Shown: positions 1-8,988, numbered from the stretch's first letter. The stretch: DNA of 64,000 nt from JANQQJ01 sp046290575 (GCA_046290575.1 JBKAGX010000003.1:245580-309579); one strand, 5' to 3'. The notes: generated by a model not told the origin, from the letters alone. Numbers and translations: made by a program.

Positions 1-1344
1 CTGGACGACCTGGCCAAGGTCGAGATGCACGCCATCCAGACATCGGGTAATTGCATCCGGAACATTTCGACCGATCAGTTTGCCGGCGTGGCAGGCGACG
101 AGATTGAAGATCCGCGTCCCTATGCGGAAATCATGCGTCAATGGTCGAGCTTCCATCCGGAATTTTCCTACCTGCCGCGCAAGTTCAAAATCGCGTTTAC
201 GGGGGCGGAAAACGACCGTGCCGCCGTCGCCTATCATGATATCGGCCTTAAGCTGGTGAAAAACGATGCGGGCGAGGTGGGCTTCCAGGTTCTCGTCGGT
301 GGCGGTATGGGCCGGACGCCGATGATCGCAAAGGTGATCAAGGACTGGCTGCCGAAGAAGCACCTGCTGTCCTATGCGGAATCGATCATGCGGGTCTACA
401 ATTCGCATGGCCGCCGGGACAACATGTACAAGGCACGGATCAAAATCCTGGTGCATGAGCTGGGGATTGATGAATTCCGCCGCCAGGTCGACGAGGATTT
501 CGAGAGCACACTGAGTGAGTCGTTGACGCTTGATGCGGCTGAAATCGACCGTATGAAGGCCTACTTCACAGCTCCCGACTACCAGGCGCTTCCGGCGACC
601 GATGACAGCGTCGATATGTTGCTGGAATCGAACAAGCGGTTCCGTCAGTGGATGGACCGCAACGTCACGCCTCATAAAGTGCCAGGCTATGCGATTGTCA
701 CCATCTCGCTGAAGACGTCCGGTGTTGCGCCGGGGGACACGACCGCCGACCAGATGGATGCGATTGCCGATCTTGCCGACGAATACAGCTTCGGTGAACT
801 GCGCACGACCTTTAAGCAGAATCTGGTCCTGGCGGACGTCAAATTGTCCGACCTGCCCGATCTCTGGAACAAGCTGAACAAGCTGTCGCTCGGATCGGCC
901 AATGTCGACACCATCACTGACATTATCTGCTGCCCCGGCATGGACTATTGCACGCTGGCCAATGCGCGCTCGATCCCGATTTCGCAGAAGATTACCGACC
1001 GGTTCGACAATTTGGACTATGTCCACGATCTTGGCGATCTGCGGCTCAACATATCCGGGTGCATTAACGCCTGCGGGCACCATCATGCCGCCCATATCGG
1101 CATTCTGGGCGTCGACAAGAAGGGCGAGGAGTTTTACCAGATCACCCTTGGTGGCTCGCCTGAAGACGATGCGTCCATTGGGAAGATCATGGGCCCAGCT
1201 TTTTCCGAAGACGATATCGTGCCCGCCATTGAGAGAGTGGTGCAAGTCTATCTCGACAACCGGGAACCGGAAGAGCGGTTCCTCGACTGTTACCGCCGGC
1301 TCGGCATGAAGCCGTTCAAGGAGCGCGTCTATGCGGATCATTAA
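1..1344 (+). CDS. cysI: Nitrite/sulfite reductase hemoprotein (5'-truncated by window edge)
   Basis: Siroheme/[4Fe-4S] reductase of assimilatory sulfate (or nitrite) reduction, cytoplasmic. The frame is open from base 1, so the N-terminus lies outside the window. Both cluster/siroheme motifs are visible: C-x5-C (in ICCPGMDYC, near residues 303-309 counted from the Met at base 25) and C-x3-C (GCINAC, 346-350). The segment PRKFKIAFTG and the C-terminal half fit the ferredoxin-type nitrite/sulfite reductase fold. Its 3' end overlaps the DUF934 gene by 14 bases, the usual alphaproteobacterial cys arrangement, which favours sulfite over nitrite. Sulfite versus nitrite specificity is inferred from context only. 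Confidence 0.9.
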   Translation: MDDLAKVEMHAIQTSGNCIRNISTDQFAGVAGDEIEDPRPYAEIMRQWSSFHPEFSYLPRKFKIAFTGAENDRAAVAYHDIGLKLVKNDAGEVGFQVLVGGGMGRTPMIAKVIKDWLPKKHLLSYAESIMRVYNSHGRRDNMYKARIKILVHELGIDEFRRQVDEDFESTLSESLTLDAAEIDRMKAYFTAPDYQALPATDDSVDMLLESNKRFRQWMDRNVTPHKVPGYAIVTISLKTSGVAPGDTTADQMDAIADLADEYSFGELRTTFKQNLVLADVKLSDLPDLWNKLNKLSLGSANVDTITDIICCPGMDYCTLANARSIPISQKITDRFDNLDYVHDLGDLRLNISGCINACGHHHAAHIGILGVDKKGEEFYQITLGGSPEDDASIGKIMGPAFSEDDIVPAIERVVQVYLDNREPEERFLDCYRRLGMKPFKERVYADH

Positions 1345-1816
1345 GGATCAGGCGATTGTCGAAGACGATTGGCAGCATGTCGAGAATGGCGAGGACTTAC
1401 CCGAGGGCAAGATTATCGTCAGCCTGGAGCGCTGGCGCGAGGAACGCGACGCGCTGATCGGCCGCAAGAACAGCGGGCTGGGGATTCAGCTGTCCAGCGA
1501 CCAGCAGCCTGAGGACATAGCCGAGGACCTAGAGCACTTCGAGGTCGTGTCGCTGCACTTCCCGTTGTTTCGGGATGGCCGTCCATACAGCACCGCGCGC
1601 GTGCTGCGTGAACGCTACGGCTATACCGGCGAGCTGCGGGCTACGGGCGATGTGCTGCGGGACCAGATCTTCTATATGCATCGCTGTGGTTTCAATTCGT
1701 TTGAGGTTCGAGAGGACAGAAGCGTTGACGATGCGCTGAAGGCGTTTGGGGACTTTACGGTCACCTATCAGCCAGCCAGCGATGAGGACCTGCCGCTCTG
1801 GCGCCGCAGGGGCTAA
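1331..1816 (+). CDS. DUF934 family protein, sulfite-reduction associated
   Basis: 161 residues. DUF934 proteins almost always sit beside cysI/cysH in Proteobacteria and are presumed to help sulfite reduction; the biochemical role is unknown. Seen here: the recurring pattern SLERWREERDAL near the N-terminus, and LFRDGRPYSTARVLRERYGY followed by LRATGDVLRDQ in the middle, all typical of the family. The start codon lies inside the end of the upstream reductase in another frame, so translation is probably coupled. No cysH lies between the two genes, unlike many relatives. Confidence 0.85.
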   Translation: MRIIKDQAIVEDDWQHVENGEDLPEGKIIVSLERWREERDALIGRKNSGLGIQLSSDQQPEDIAEDLEHFEVVSLHFPLFRDGRPYSTARVLRERYGYTGELRATGDVLRDQIFYMHRCGFNSFEVREDRSVDDALKAFGDFTVTYQPASDEDLPLWRRRG

Positions 1817-1834
1817 GCCGGCAACTCTCGTCGC

Positions 1835-2569
1835 GTGACAAACACCCCTGCGATCATTCTGGTTGTGCCGCAGCTTGGCGAGAATATCGGCGCCTGTGCG
1901 CGGGCGATGCGGAATTTCGGACTCAGCGATTTGCGGCTGGTGCGGCCGCGCGACGGCTGGCCGAATCCCGATGCGATTCCCATGGCGGCGGGCGCCACGG
2001 ATGTCCTCGAGAGCGCCCGGGTGTTCCGCAGCACCGAAGAGGCGATTGCCGACCTCACCTATGTCGCGGCGACAACCGCCCGTCAGCGCGGCATGATCAA
2101 ACCCGTGCTGACGGCCCGTGACTGTGCAAATGACCTCCGGTCCAGGGCGGGCAGGGACGAACCCACCGGTATTCTGTTCGGCGGCGAGCGCAGCGGCCTG
2201 GCCAATGAAGATATCGTGCTCGCCGATAGCATCGTGACCATCCCGACAGCGCCGGATTTTGCCTCCATCAACATTGCTCAGGCGGTTCTGTTGTTGGGGT
2301 ACGAGTGGTTGGCTGGGGACGTGGGCAGCGACAAGGAAGCGTTCACCGAGCGCAGCCGTCCCGCAACCAAGGAAGAACTGGTCGGGATGATGGAGCATAT
2401 GGAGCAGGCGCTCGATGATTCTGGTTTTCTGCGGCCCGTCGAGCGGCGGCCCAGCATGGTGCGCAGTCTGCGCAATATGTGGCAGCGGGCCGATCTACGC
2501 GAACAGGACATCCGAACGCTTCGGGGTATCATTGCCTCCCTTTCATCGGGTAAGAACAAAACCGATTAG
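1835..2569 (+). CDS. TrmJ-like tRNA 2'-O-methyltransferase (SpoU/TrmH superfamily)
   Basis: 244 residues, GTG start. SPOUT-fold RNA methyltransferase using S-adenosylmethionine. N-terminal motif PQLGENIGACARAMRNFGL (motif 1, with the conserved N and R), GILFGGERSGLAN (motif 2, SAM-binding knot) and SINIAQAVLLLGYE (motif 3) are all present, in the order and spacing of the family. The C-terminal ~80 residues match the TrmJ-type extension with a helical tail. Likely target is the 2'-O of C/U32 in tRNAs, by family analogy. It follows the cys genes by 18 bases, a possible chance cotranscription. Confidence 0.82.
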   Translation: MTNTPAIILVVPQLGENIGACARAMRNFGLSDLRLVRPRDGWPNPDAIPMAAGATDVLESARVFRSTEEAIADLTYVAATTARQRGMIKPVLTARDCANDLRSRAGRDEPTGILFGGERSGLANEDIVLADSIVTIPTAPDFASINIAQAVLLLGYEWLAGDVGSDKEAFTERSRPATKEELVGMMEHMEQALDDSGFLRPVERRPSMVRSLRNMWQRADLREQDIRTLRGIIASLSSGKNKTD

Positions 2570-2595
2570 TCACACTCAGGTCAGGGGAGACCACC

Positions 2596-2880
2596 ATGAT
2601 TTCAGTTGTTGCCAGCCTTAAGGTTAAGGACGGCCATCAGGCAGACTTCGAAGAAGCCGCCCGCAAGCTCATGGAAGCCGTTAACGCCAACGAACCGGAT
2701 TGCCATTATTACCATTTCCACCGCTCTGACGATCCGTGCGTCTATGTCGCGGTGGAGCGCTACACCGATATGGCCGCGGTCGAAAACCACGGAAAAACCG
2801 AGCATTTTAAGGAACTGGGCGCCGCACTCGGCCCGTTCATGGATGGCCGCCCGGATATCATGCGGTTGGAAGAGATTTAG
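2596..2880 (+). CDS. ABM-fold (antibiotic biosynthesis monooxygenase-like) protein
   Basis: 94 residues, the normal size for a one-domain dimeric alpha/beta-barrel protein of the YgiN/ABM type. Visible hallmarks: SVVASLKVKDG strand, NEPDCHYYHFHRSDDP, VERYTDMAAVENHGKTEHF with the conserved His after the helix. Members act on quinols or reactive carbonyls, or are of unknown use; no substrate can be assigned. A GGGGAGACC ribosome site lies 8-14 bases before the ATG. Two further ABM-like genes occur in this window (start 5904 and 19643). Confidence 0.75.
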   Translation: MISVVASLKVKDGHQADFEEAARKLMEAVNANEPDCHYYHFHRSDDPCVYVAVERYTDMAAVENHGKTEHFKELGAALGPFMDGRPDIMRLEEI

Positions 2881-2905
2881 GTAGGATGCGCAGGTTCCTA
2901 ACCGT

Positions 2906-2933
2906 TTGACATCGGAAGGCGCGCGAGTATAGT
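2906..2933 (+). promoter_or_regulatory. Sigma70-type promoter of rpsD
   Basis: Perfect -35 TTGACA (2906-2911), 16-base spacer, -10 TATAGT (2928-2933). It sits about 90 bases before the rpsD start with no other gene between, so it fires rpsD with a leader of roughly 80 nucleotides. Confidence 0.75.
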
Positions 2934-2944
2934 ACGCGGCCACT

Positions 2945-2972
2945 GCGGCGGGCTTGTTGGCCCGCTGCTTTT
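2945..2972 (+). promoter_or_regulatory. Terminator-like hairpin in rpsD leader
   Basis: Nine-pair stem (core GCGGGC/GCCCGC, extended by one G-U and two G-C pairs) with loop TTGTTG, then TTTTGTTAT. It begins only about 5 bases after the predicted transcription start and ends about 50 bases before the rpsD ATG. It could be an attenuator or an S4 autoregulatory site; the structure is seen, the function is inferred. Confidence 0.45.
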
Positions 2973-3020
2973 GTTATGGCCAGAAGCGCTGGTAAAAGGC
3001 GCAGAAACGATAAGAGATCC

Positions 3021-3638
3021 ATGAGCAAACGCGTCCGCTCCAAGTACAAGATCGACCGCCGCATTGGTGAGAACCTCTGGGGCCGTCCGAAGAGCCCGGT
3101 CAACACCCGTTCTTACCCGCCGGGTGAGCAGGGTCAGCGCCGCCGCCGCCGTCCGTCTGATTTCGGGACGCAGCTGATGGCGAAGCAGAAGCTTAAGGGC
3201 TATTACGGCAATATCACCGAAAAGCAGTTCCGCAATACCTATGAAGAAGCGTCGCGCATGAAGGGCGATACGGGTGAGAACCTGGTGGGTTTGCTGGAAC
3301 GCCGTCTCGATGCGATTGTCTACCGCGCCAAATTCGTGCCGACTGTGTTTTCGGCCCGCCAGTTCATCAATCACGGCCATGTCCGGGTCAACGGCAAGCG
3401 GGTCAACATTCCCAGCTACCGGGTCCGCGAAGGCGACGTGATCGATATCCGGGAGAAGTCACGCCAGAACATGATGGTGCTCGAATCCATCGATTCACCG
3501 GAGCGTGACGTGCCGGAGTATCTGGATGTCGATTACAAGGCCTATTCGGCAACGTTCATTCGCACGCCCAAGTTGATGGATGTGCCCTATCCGGTTCAGA
3601 TGGAACCCAATCTGGTGATTGAGTTCTATTCGCGCTAA
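3021..3638 (+). CDS. rpsD: 30S ribosomal protein S4 (uS4)
   Basis: 205 residues, the standard length. Primary 16S rRNA-binding protein that nucleates assembly of the 30S body. SKRVRSKYKIDRR at the N-terminus, LWGRPKSPVNTR, the S4 RNA-binding domain (RLDAIVYRAKFVPT, RQFINHGHVRVNGKRVN, YRVREGDVI) and the C-terminal VIEFYSR are all diagnostic. A frame extension starting at 2976 exists, but family length and N-terminus point to the ATG at 3021. The gene has its own promoter and terminator, so it is monocistronic. It stands alone as in other alphaproteobacteria, not in the rpsM-rpoA operon. Confidence 0.97.
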   Translation: MSKRVRSKYKIDRRIGENLWGRPKSPVNTRSYPPGEQGQRRRRRPSDFGTQLMAKQKLKGYYGNITEKQFRNTYEEASRMKGDTGENLVGLLERRLDAIVYRAKFVPTVFSARQFINHGHVRVNGKRVNIPSYRVREGDVIDIREKSRQNMMVLESIDSPERDVPEYLDVDYKAYSATFIRTPKLMDVPYPVQMEPNLVIEFYSR

Positions 3639-3663
3639 GCCGCGAACCAGAGAGTTTCAAGAA

Positions 3664-3691
3664 GGGCCGCGGAAACCGCGGCCCTTTTTTT
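3664..3691 (+). terminator. Rho-independent terminator of rpsD
   Basis: Perfect 9-pair stem GGGCCGCGG / CCGCGGCCC with an AAA loop, followed by seven T residues, 25 bases after the rpsD stop codon. Confidence 0.95.
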
Positions 3692-3718
3692 GTGCTTGAA
3701 GGGATGACGCCTGTTGCG

Positions 3719-5809
3719 TCAACTCCCGATGCGGCCGCCGCCCTGTTTGGTTACCACGACGACAGAAGGCCGTGGCGGCATGCCGTCCTCGAAGTCCGGC
3801 CAGCGGGTGGCCGGGTCCTCGAAGGTAGAGGGCCGATCGTGGCCGACCCATTTGGCGCCGCTTCTGTCACCGGGGTGCTGGATCGCCAGGAAAAGCGTTT
3901 CGCCATCCGGCGTGAACTTAGGTCCGCAGACCTCAGCCCCCACGGGCGCGCGGAAAAACATCCGTCCCAAACCGCGTTCGTCGCCCTCGGTGCCGAGCGA
4001 CCAGATGCCGTCGGCCGTAATGCCGTCCGGAGTGGCGCCTTCGGTCAGGTCCGGGTCGGGCAGCCCTGAATTGTGCGGCCACGCACCGCCCTGGTCCGTG
4101 GCGATCCAGAGGTTGCCTGCCGGGTCGGTTGCGGCGTTGTCCGGCGAATTGAACCAGCCCTGCGCGCTTGTGGCGGGGTTCCACAAGGCATCGATGCCGT
4201 CGCGGGCGGGGTCACCGCACTGGACCAGAATGTCCCATGTCGCTGTGTCCGCGCCGTGGTCGCCATTCAGTGGCGTCAGTTCGACGATGTGGCCTGCACG
4301 GTTATTGTCCCTGGGGTTGGCCGCATCTGCATCAGGGTGGTCCTCGCTACCGCGCAGCTTGTTATTCGTCAGCATCACATAGACTTTGCCGGTCACCTTG
4401 TTGGGCTCAACGTCTTCTGGCCGGTCCATCGGTGTCGCACCCAGCAGATCGGCAGCGCGCCGCGTTTCGATGAGCACCTGCGCCTGACTGGTGAAGCCGT
4501 TCGATGGGTCCAGGCCGTTGTCGCCATAGACCAGCGGCAGCCAGGTCAGGCTGCCATCATCGTTGAATCTGGCGACCGAGAGTGTGCCGACATCCAGCAG
4601 GGATGTGTTGGCGCTGCGGTTATCCGGATCGACAGTGCCTTGAGAAACATAGCGGTAGAGATATTCGAAACGCGCGTCGTCACCCATATAGACGACTATT
4701 CTACCGTCCTTGTTGACGATCGATTCGGCGCCTTCATGGAAGAACCGGCCCATGGCTGTGCGCTTGACCGGCGTCGAGGTGGGGTCGAGCGGGTCGACCT
4801 CCACCACCCAGCCGAAACGATTGGGTTCGTTGGGTTCCAGCAATGTGTCGAACCGCTCTTCTTGCAGTGTCCAGACACGGCTGAACGGCAAATTGTACCG
4901 GGCGTAGTTTTCCGTGCGGGGATCGTCCGCCGGCAACGCCGTGCCGAAATAGAGATGGACGTTTTCTTCCGCCATCAGATAGGTGCCCCAGGGCGTGATG
5001 CCGCCGGCACAGTTGTTCAGCGTGCCCAGAACCTGCGTACCCGCCGGGTCTTCCTTCGTGCGCAGCCAGGGGTGCCCGGCAGCCGGCCCCGCGATCCGCA
5101 TCGGCGTCGACGCCGTTATGCGGCGCGCATAGGCGCTGTTTTCAACGACACCCCACTGTCCTTCGGTTTTTCTAACCTCGATGATTGAACCGCCATGCGC
5201 GGCGATGACGACATCGGAACGTTCCTTGATGATGCGCGCCAGCTCTTCTTCGCTGTGCGCAGCGGCTGCTGCCGTTGGCACCAGCTCGCGTTTCTTGTTC
5301 ATCGTGAAGAGAGTCGGGAACATGACTTCGAGTGAGACGAACTCATGGTTCACACAGAGCAGCCCGTGGTCGCTGCTGCCCGACCCGAAGGGCAGGGGGA
5401 TATAGCCGATATAGTCATTGTTGTAGCCGAACTGCAGCGCCTGGGCGGCGCCGTTCTGGTTGGCGGGATCGAAGGCGGGTGCGCCGGGCAGCACGGCGTC
5501 GCCCCAGCGGATCAGCACGTCGGCATCGTACCCCTCTGCCACGTGGATGTTGGCGTCGACGCCGTGTTCCAGCTCCTGAAAGGATATTCGGCCATCGTCG
5601 GCTGTTGCCGCATTGGCGCCGGCGTCAGCTGCTGTTTCAGGATCGCTACAGCCTGCCAGCAGCGCCATGGGGCTGACGGTGGCTGCAACCGCAGCCGTTG
5701 CCAGGGCCCCGCGCATCAATTTGCGACGGCTTATCCGGGCGGCGATCACCTCGGTCAATGTGGGCTGGAGCAATTGCCGCTGTGCGGTGCGATCCTCATA
5801 TCCGTCCAT
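3719..5809 (-). CDS. PhoX-family (DUF839) Tat-exported lipoprotein, probable phosphatase
   Basis: 696 residues from the ATG at 5809, which has GAAGAGG nine bases upstream; a TTG seven codons further out lacks a ribosome site. The N-terminus carries a twin-arginine signal (SRRKLMR, RR at 28-29), a hydrophobic Ala-rich stretch and a lipobox LLAGC with Cys54. Body segments WGTYLMAEENVHLYFG, GWVVEVDPLDP, GRFFHEGA and YMGDDARFEYLYRYVS are typical of PhoX-like beta-propellers, which bind Ca/Fe and hydrolyse phosphate esters. Exact substrate is unknown; DUF839 proteins are often labelled alkaline phosphatase by homology only. It ends convergently with rpsD, separated by that gene's terminator. Confidence 0.85.
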   Translation of the reverse strand: MDGYEDRTAQRQLLQPTLTEVIAARISRRKLMRGALATAAVAATVSPMALLAGCSDPETAADAGANAATADDGRISFQELEHGVDANIHVAEGYDADVLIRWGDAVLPGAPAFDPANQNGAAQALQFGYNNDYIGYIPLPFGSGSSDHGLLCVNHEFVSLEVMFPTLFTMNKKRELVPTAAAAAHSEEELARIIKERSDVVIAAHGGSIIEVRKTEGQWGVVENSAYARRITASTPMRIAGPAAGHPWLRTKEDPAGTQVLGTLNNCAGGITPWGTYLMAEENVHLYFGTALPADDPRTENYARYNLPFSRVWTLQEERFDTLLEPNEPNRFGWVVEVDPLDPTSTPVKRTAMGRFFHEGAESIVNKDGRIVVYMGDDARFEYLYRYVSQGTVDPDNRSANTSLLDVGTLSVARFNDDGSLTWLPLVYGDNGLDPSNGFTSQAQVLIETRRAADLLGATPMDRPEDVEPNKVTGKVYVMLTNNKLRGSEDHPDADAANPRDNNRAGHIVELTPLNGDHGADTATWDILVQCGDPARDGIDALWNPATSAQGWFNSPDNAATDPAGNLWIATDQGGAWPHNSGLPDPDLTEGATPDGITADGIWSLGTEGDERGLGRMFFRAPVGAEVCGPKFTPDGETLFLAIQHPGDRSGAKWVGHDRPSTFEDPATRWPDFEDGMPPRPSVVVVTKQGGGRIGS

Positions 5810-5903
5810 GGTCGGTACCTCTTCAGTCAAGCAACTACTATATGATGCTTTTTCCGTTCTGGGCCCGTGGCAGTTTTGTTAAGGATCGTTGAAAGGTTTA
5901 CGC

Positions 5904-6218
5904 ATGAAAAAGGGCGCTTACGCCGTCATTTTCACCAACCGGCTCCGCGACCCGGCGCCCGGCTATGATAAAACCAAGGACAGGATCCTCGATCTGGCGG
6001 AGAATCAGCCTGGCTTCATCGGCCATACAGCCGTGCGAGACGATGACCGTACGGGTATCACGGTCAGTTACTGGGACTCAGAAGAAGCGATAGCCGCCTG
6101 GAAAGCGCAGGCCGAACACGCCACGGCCCGGCGGATGGGCCGCGAGAAATTCTACGAATGGTTTCGGCTGGAAGTCTGCCGCATCGAGCGGTTTTATGAC
6201 TTCACTGCGGACGACTAA
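5904..6218 (+). CDS. ABM-like dimeric-barrel protein
   Basis: 104 residues from the ATG at 5904, preceded by GAAAGG; a TTG five codons upstream is a less likely start. Features: YAVIFTNRLRD first strand, ENQPGFIGHTAVRDD, ISVSYWDSEEAIAAWKAQAEH-like helix with the conserved W, and a terminal RIERFYDF strand. This pattern is the ABM/YgiN type usually called antibiotic biosynthesis monooxygenase. Function unknown. The 3' end overlaps the convergent glutaredoxin gene by four bases. Confidence 0.72.
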   Translation: MKKGAYAVIFTNRLRDPAPGYDKTKDRILDLAENQPGFIGHTAVRDDDRTGITVSYWDSEEAIAAWKAQAEHATARRMGREKFYEWFRLEVCRIERFYDFTADD

Positions 6219-6553
6219 ACGTATTCCGGCTCGAAACCCTTGGCTTTCATGTATTCGTGGAGTTCGCCGGACTCATACATCTCGCGCATGATGTCGCAGC
6301 CGCCGACGAACTCGCCCTTTACATAGAGCTGTGGAATCGTCGGCCAGTCGCTGAACTCCTTGATCCCATTGCGCAGATCGTCGTTCTGCAGAACATCGAC
6401 ATCCTTGAACGGGATCGCCATCCGGCTGAGGATCTCGACCGTTGTCGCGGAAAACCCGCATTGCGGGAACATTGCCGACCCTTTCATGAACAGGACCACA
6501 TCGTTGTCCGTGACCGTCTCTGAAATGAAGTCGTGAATCGGGTTATCGCTCAT
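6215..6553 (-). CDS. grxD: Monothiol glutaredoxin, Grx4/Grx5 type (CGFS)
   Basis: 112 residues. Monothiol glutaredoxin that binds a bridging [2Fe-2S] cluster with glutathione and hands Fe-S clusters to targets, often with BolA partners. The active site is CGFS at Cys32, preceded by VVLFMKGS; WPTIPQLYVKGEFVGGCDI gives the cis-Pro and glutathione-binding region. The bolA gene is directly upstream with a 12-base gap, supporting a Grx-BolA complex. The cluster purL-bolA-grxD is a conserved alphaproteobacterial arrangement. Confidence 0.95.
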   Translation of the reverse strand: MSDNPIHDFISETVTDNDVVLFMKGSAMFPQCGFSATTVEILSRMAIPFKDVDVLQNDDLRNGIKEFSDWPTIPQLYVKGEFVGGCDIMREMYESGELHEYMKAKGFEPEYV

Positions 6554-6565
6554 CTGATGGAACTC

Positions 6566-6799
6566 CTATTCAGGTGTGGACGTCTGCAGCGCCAGCGCGT
6601 GCAGGGCCTCACCCATATTGCCTTTGAGCGCTTTATAGACGATCTGGTGCTGTTGGACCCGGCTCTTACCGCGAAATGCTTCTGAGACCACATGGGCAGC
6701 GTAATGATCACCATCGCCGCGCAGATCATCGATCCGGACCGACGCGTCGGGCAGGGCCTCTTTGATCAGTGTCTCGATTTCCTGGGCACTCATGGCCAT
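6566..6799 (-). CDS. bolA: BolA/IbaG family protein
   Basis: 77 residues, the size of short BolA proteins. BolA partners with CGFS glutaredoxins in Fe-S trafficking and can bind DNA. Seen: an N-terminal helix (IETLIKEALPDASV), the GDGDHYAAHVVSEAF strand region, and the signature RVQQHQIVYKALKG with the conserved His that ligates the shared cluster. Two in-frame ATGs (6799 and 6793) are both possible. It lies 20 bases after purL and 12 before grxD, in one transcript. Confidence 0.92.
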   Translation of the reverse strand: MAMSAQEIETLIKEALPDASVRIDDLRGDGDHYAAHVVSEAFRGKSRVQQHQIVYKALKGNMGEALHALALQTSTPE

Positions 6800-6819
6800 T
6801 TGGTCTTACTCCCCAGCGG

Positions 6820-8988
6820 TCAGGGCGTGGCCATATAGTCGGGCAGCCAACGCTCGTTCGCCTCGCTCAGTGTGGCTACCGATATGGCATCGCTGCCGGA
6901 AATTTTCAATGTATCGCCGCCGGTGATGCCCAGAATTATAGAAGGTACGCCGGCTTTCGATGCCTGCGCCAGAACGGCTTCGGGATCAGAGGTCGCGAGT
7001 ACATAGCGCGCCTGATCCTCGCCAAAGAGGGTTCCGGCAGAGGTTTCGACATCAAGGTCGGCGCCAGTTTTGCTCGCCATGGCCATTTCAGCGATGGCGA
7101 CCAAGAGCCCGCCGCCGGAGATGTCGTGACAAGCAGTCACTAGGGACTGACTTATCAAGTTTCTTAGGAATTCACCATTTCGACGCTCGGCGGCCAGGTC
7201 GACAGGTGGTGGCGGGCCGTCTTCGCTGTCCAGGATTTCACGCAGATAAAGCGATTGGCCCAGATGGCCGTTGGTCTCGCCGATCAGTATCAGCGTTTCG
7301 CCCGCGCCATAAGCGACGGAAACGCGGTTGTCGATGTCATCGATCAGGCCAACACCGCCGATGGCCGGGGTTGGCAGGATGGCCTGTCCGTTGGTCTCGT
7401 TATAGAGCGAGACATTGCCCGAAATCACCGGATAGTCCAACGCAGTGCAGGCCTCGGCCATGCCTTCCAGGCAGCCGACGAATTGCCCCATGATCTCCTG
7501 TTTTTCCGGGTTGCCAAAGTTCAGGCAGTTGGTGATGGCCAGCGGCGTTGCGCCGGTGGCCGTAATGTTGCGATAGGTTTCAGCGACAGCCTGCTTGCCG
7601 CCTTCGACCGGGTCGGCCTTGCAGTAGCGCGGGGTGACGTCGGTGCAGGTGGCGAGCCCTTTTTTCGTGCCATGCACCCGGACCATGCCCGCATCGCCGC
7701 CGGGTCGGCCCACGGTATCCCCCATCACCATGTGATCATATTGCTCCCAGATCCAGCGCTTCGACGCCAGGTCCGGGCAAGCGATCAGGGTCAGCAGCGC
7801 TTCCGGCAGATTGTCGGGTGCGGGCACGCTGGCCACGTCGGGCTGAGGGGGGGTCGGCACATGCGGCCGGTCATAGTTCGGCGCGTCCTCGACCAACGGC
7901 GGGACAGGAATGTCAGCGACGACCTCACCATTGTGGCGCAAAGTCAGATGTTTGGTGTTGGTCACCGTGCCGATAACCGCGAAATCCAGGTCCCATTTGC
8001 GGAACACGGCATGGGCTGCCTCTTCAGCACCGGGACGCAGCACCATCAGCATGCGTTCCTGGCTTTCCGATAGCATCATTTCATAGGCCGTCATGCCGGT
8101 TTCGCGCTGCGGCACTTTATCCAGATCAAGATCAAGGCCAACTTCACCTTTCGACGCCATTTCCACCGAGGACGAGGTGAGACCAGCCGCGCCCATATCC
8201 TGAATGGCGACAATGGCGTCCCCTGCCATCAATTCCAGACAGGCTTCAATCAACAGTTTTTCGGTAAATGGATCGCCGACCTGCACGGTGGGGCGCTTTT
8301 CTTCGGAATCCTCGGCGAATTCGGCCGATGCCATCGTTGCGCCGTGGATGCCGTCGCGGCCTGTCTTCGAGCCCACATAGACCACCGGGTTGCCGATGCC
8401 CGCAGCGGCTGAATAGAAAATCTTGTCCTGGTCGGCGACGCCCACGGTCATTGCATTAACCAGGATGTTGCCATTATAGGCCGGGTGGAAATCGCATTCG
8501 CCGCCAATGGTCGGCACGCCGACGCAATTGCCGTAACCACCGATTCCAGCCACCACGCCGGAGACCAGATGCTTGGTCTTGGAATGGTCCGGACTGCCGA
8601 AGCGCAAGGCATTCAGATTCGCCACCGGCCGCGCGCCCATGGTGAACACGTCGCGCAAAATGCCGCCAACGCCGGTTGCCGCGCCCTGATAGGGCTCGAT
8701 ATAGCTGGGGTGGTTGTGGCTCTCCATCTTGAAGATGGCGGCCTGCCCGTCGCCGATATCGATGATACCCGCGTTCTCACCGGGTCCGCAAATTACCCAG
8801 GGCGCTTCCGTCGGCAGCTTGGCCAGATGACGACGGGACGATTTGTAGGAGCAGTGCTCTGACCACATCACGGAGAAGATGCCCAGCTCCGTGATATTGG
8901 GCTCGCGGCCCAGGGCCGCTTTCACCCGATCATATTCTTCTGCTGACAGCCCGTGTTCAGCGACAATATCCGGTGTGATCGCATTCAT
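6820..8988 (-). CDS. purL: Phosphoribosylformylglycinamidine synthase, large subunit PurL
   Basis: 722 residues, the small PurL form that lacks a glutaminase domain and works with PurQ and PurS. It makes FGAM from FGAR, glutamine-derived ammonia and ATP in de novo purine synthesis. Diagnostic segments: MWSEHCSYKSSRRHL, MESHNHPSYIEPYQGAATG (ATP site), GGYGNCVGVPTIGGE, GAAGLTSSSVEMASKG and NCLNFGNPEKQEIMGQF. Its ATG overlaps the purQ stop codon (ATGA), so translation of the two is coupled. Confidence 0.98.
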   Translation of the reverse strand: MNAITPDIVAEHGLSAEEYDRVKAALGREPNITELGIFSVMWSEHCSYKSSRRHLAKLPTEAPWVICGPGENAGIIDIGDGQAAIFKMESHNHPSYIEPYQGAATGVGGILRDVFTMGARPVANLNALRFGSPDHSKTKHLVSGVVAGIGGYGNCVGVPTIGGECDFHPAYNGNILVNAMTVGVADQDKIFYSAAAGIGNPVVYVGSKTGRDGIHGATMASAEFAEDSEEKRPTVQVGDPFTEKLLIEACLELMAGDAIVAIQDMGAAGLTSSSVEMASKGEVGLDLDLDKVPQRETGMTAYEMMLSESQERMLMVLRPGAEEAAHAVFRKWDLDFAVIGTVTNTKHLTLRHNGEVVADIPVPPLVEDAPNYDRPHVPTPPQPDVASVPAPDNLPEALLTLIACPDLASKRWIWEQYDHMVMGDTVGRPGGDAGMVRVHGTKKGLATCTDVTPRYCKADPVEGGKQAVAETYRNITATGATPLAITNCLNFGNPEKQEIMGQFVGCLEGMAEACTALDYPVISGNVSLYNETNGQAILPTPAIGGVGLIDDIDNRVSVAYGAGETLILIGETNGHLGQSLYLREILDSEDGPPPPVDLAAERRNGEFLRNLISQSLVTACHDISGGGLLVAIAEMAMASKTGADLDVETSAGTLFGEDQARYVLATSDPEAVLAQASKAGVPSIILGITGGDTLKISGSDAISVATLSEANERWLPDYMATP

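Noticed and set aside
4073..5188. Long open frame on the plus strand
   Set aside because: It is the antisense of the PhoX-like gene, has no family sense and no ribosome site; GC-rich coding DNA gives such shadows.
7255..8073. Plus-strand frames opposite purL
   Set aside because: purL is unambiguous by motifs; these frames have no ribosome sites or domain content.
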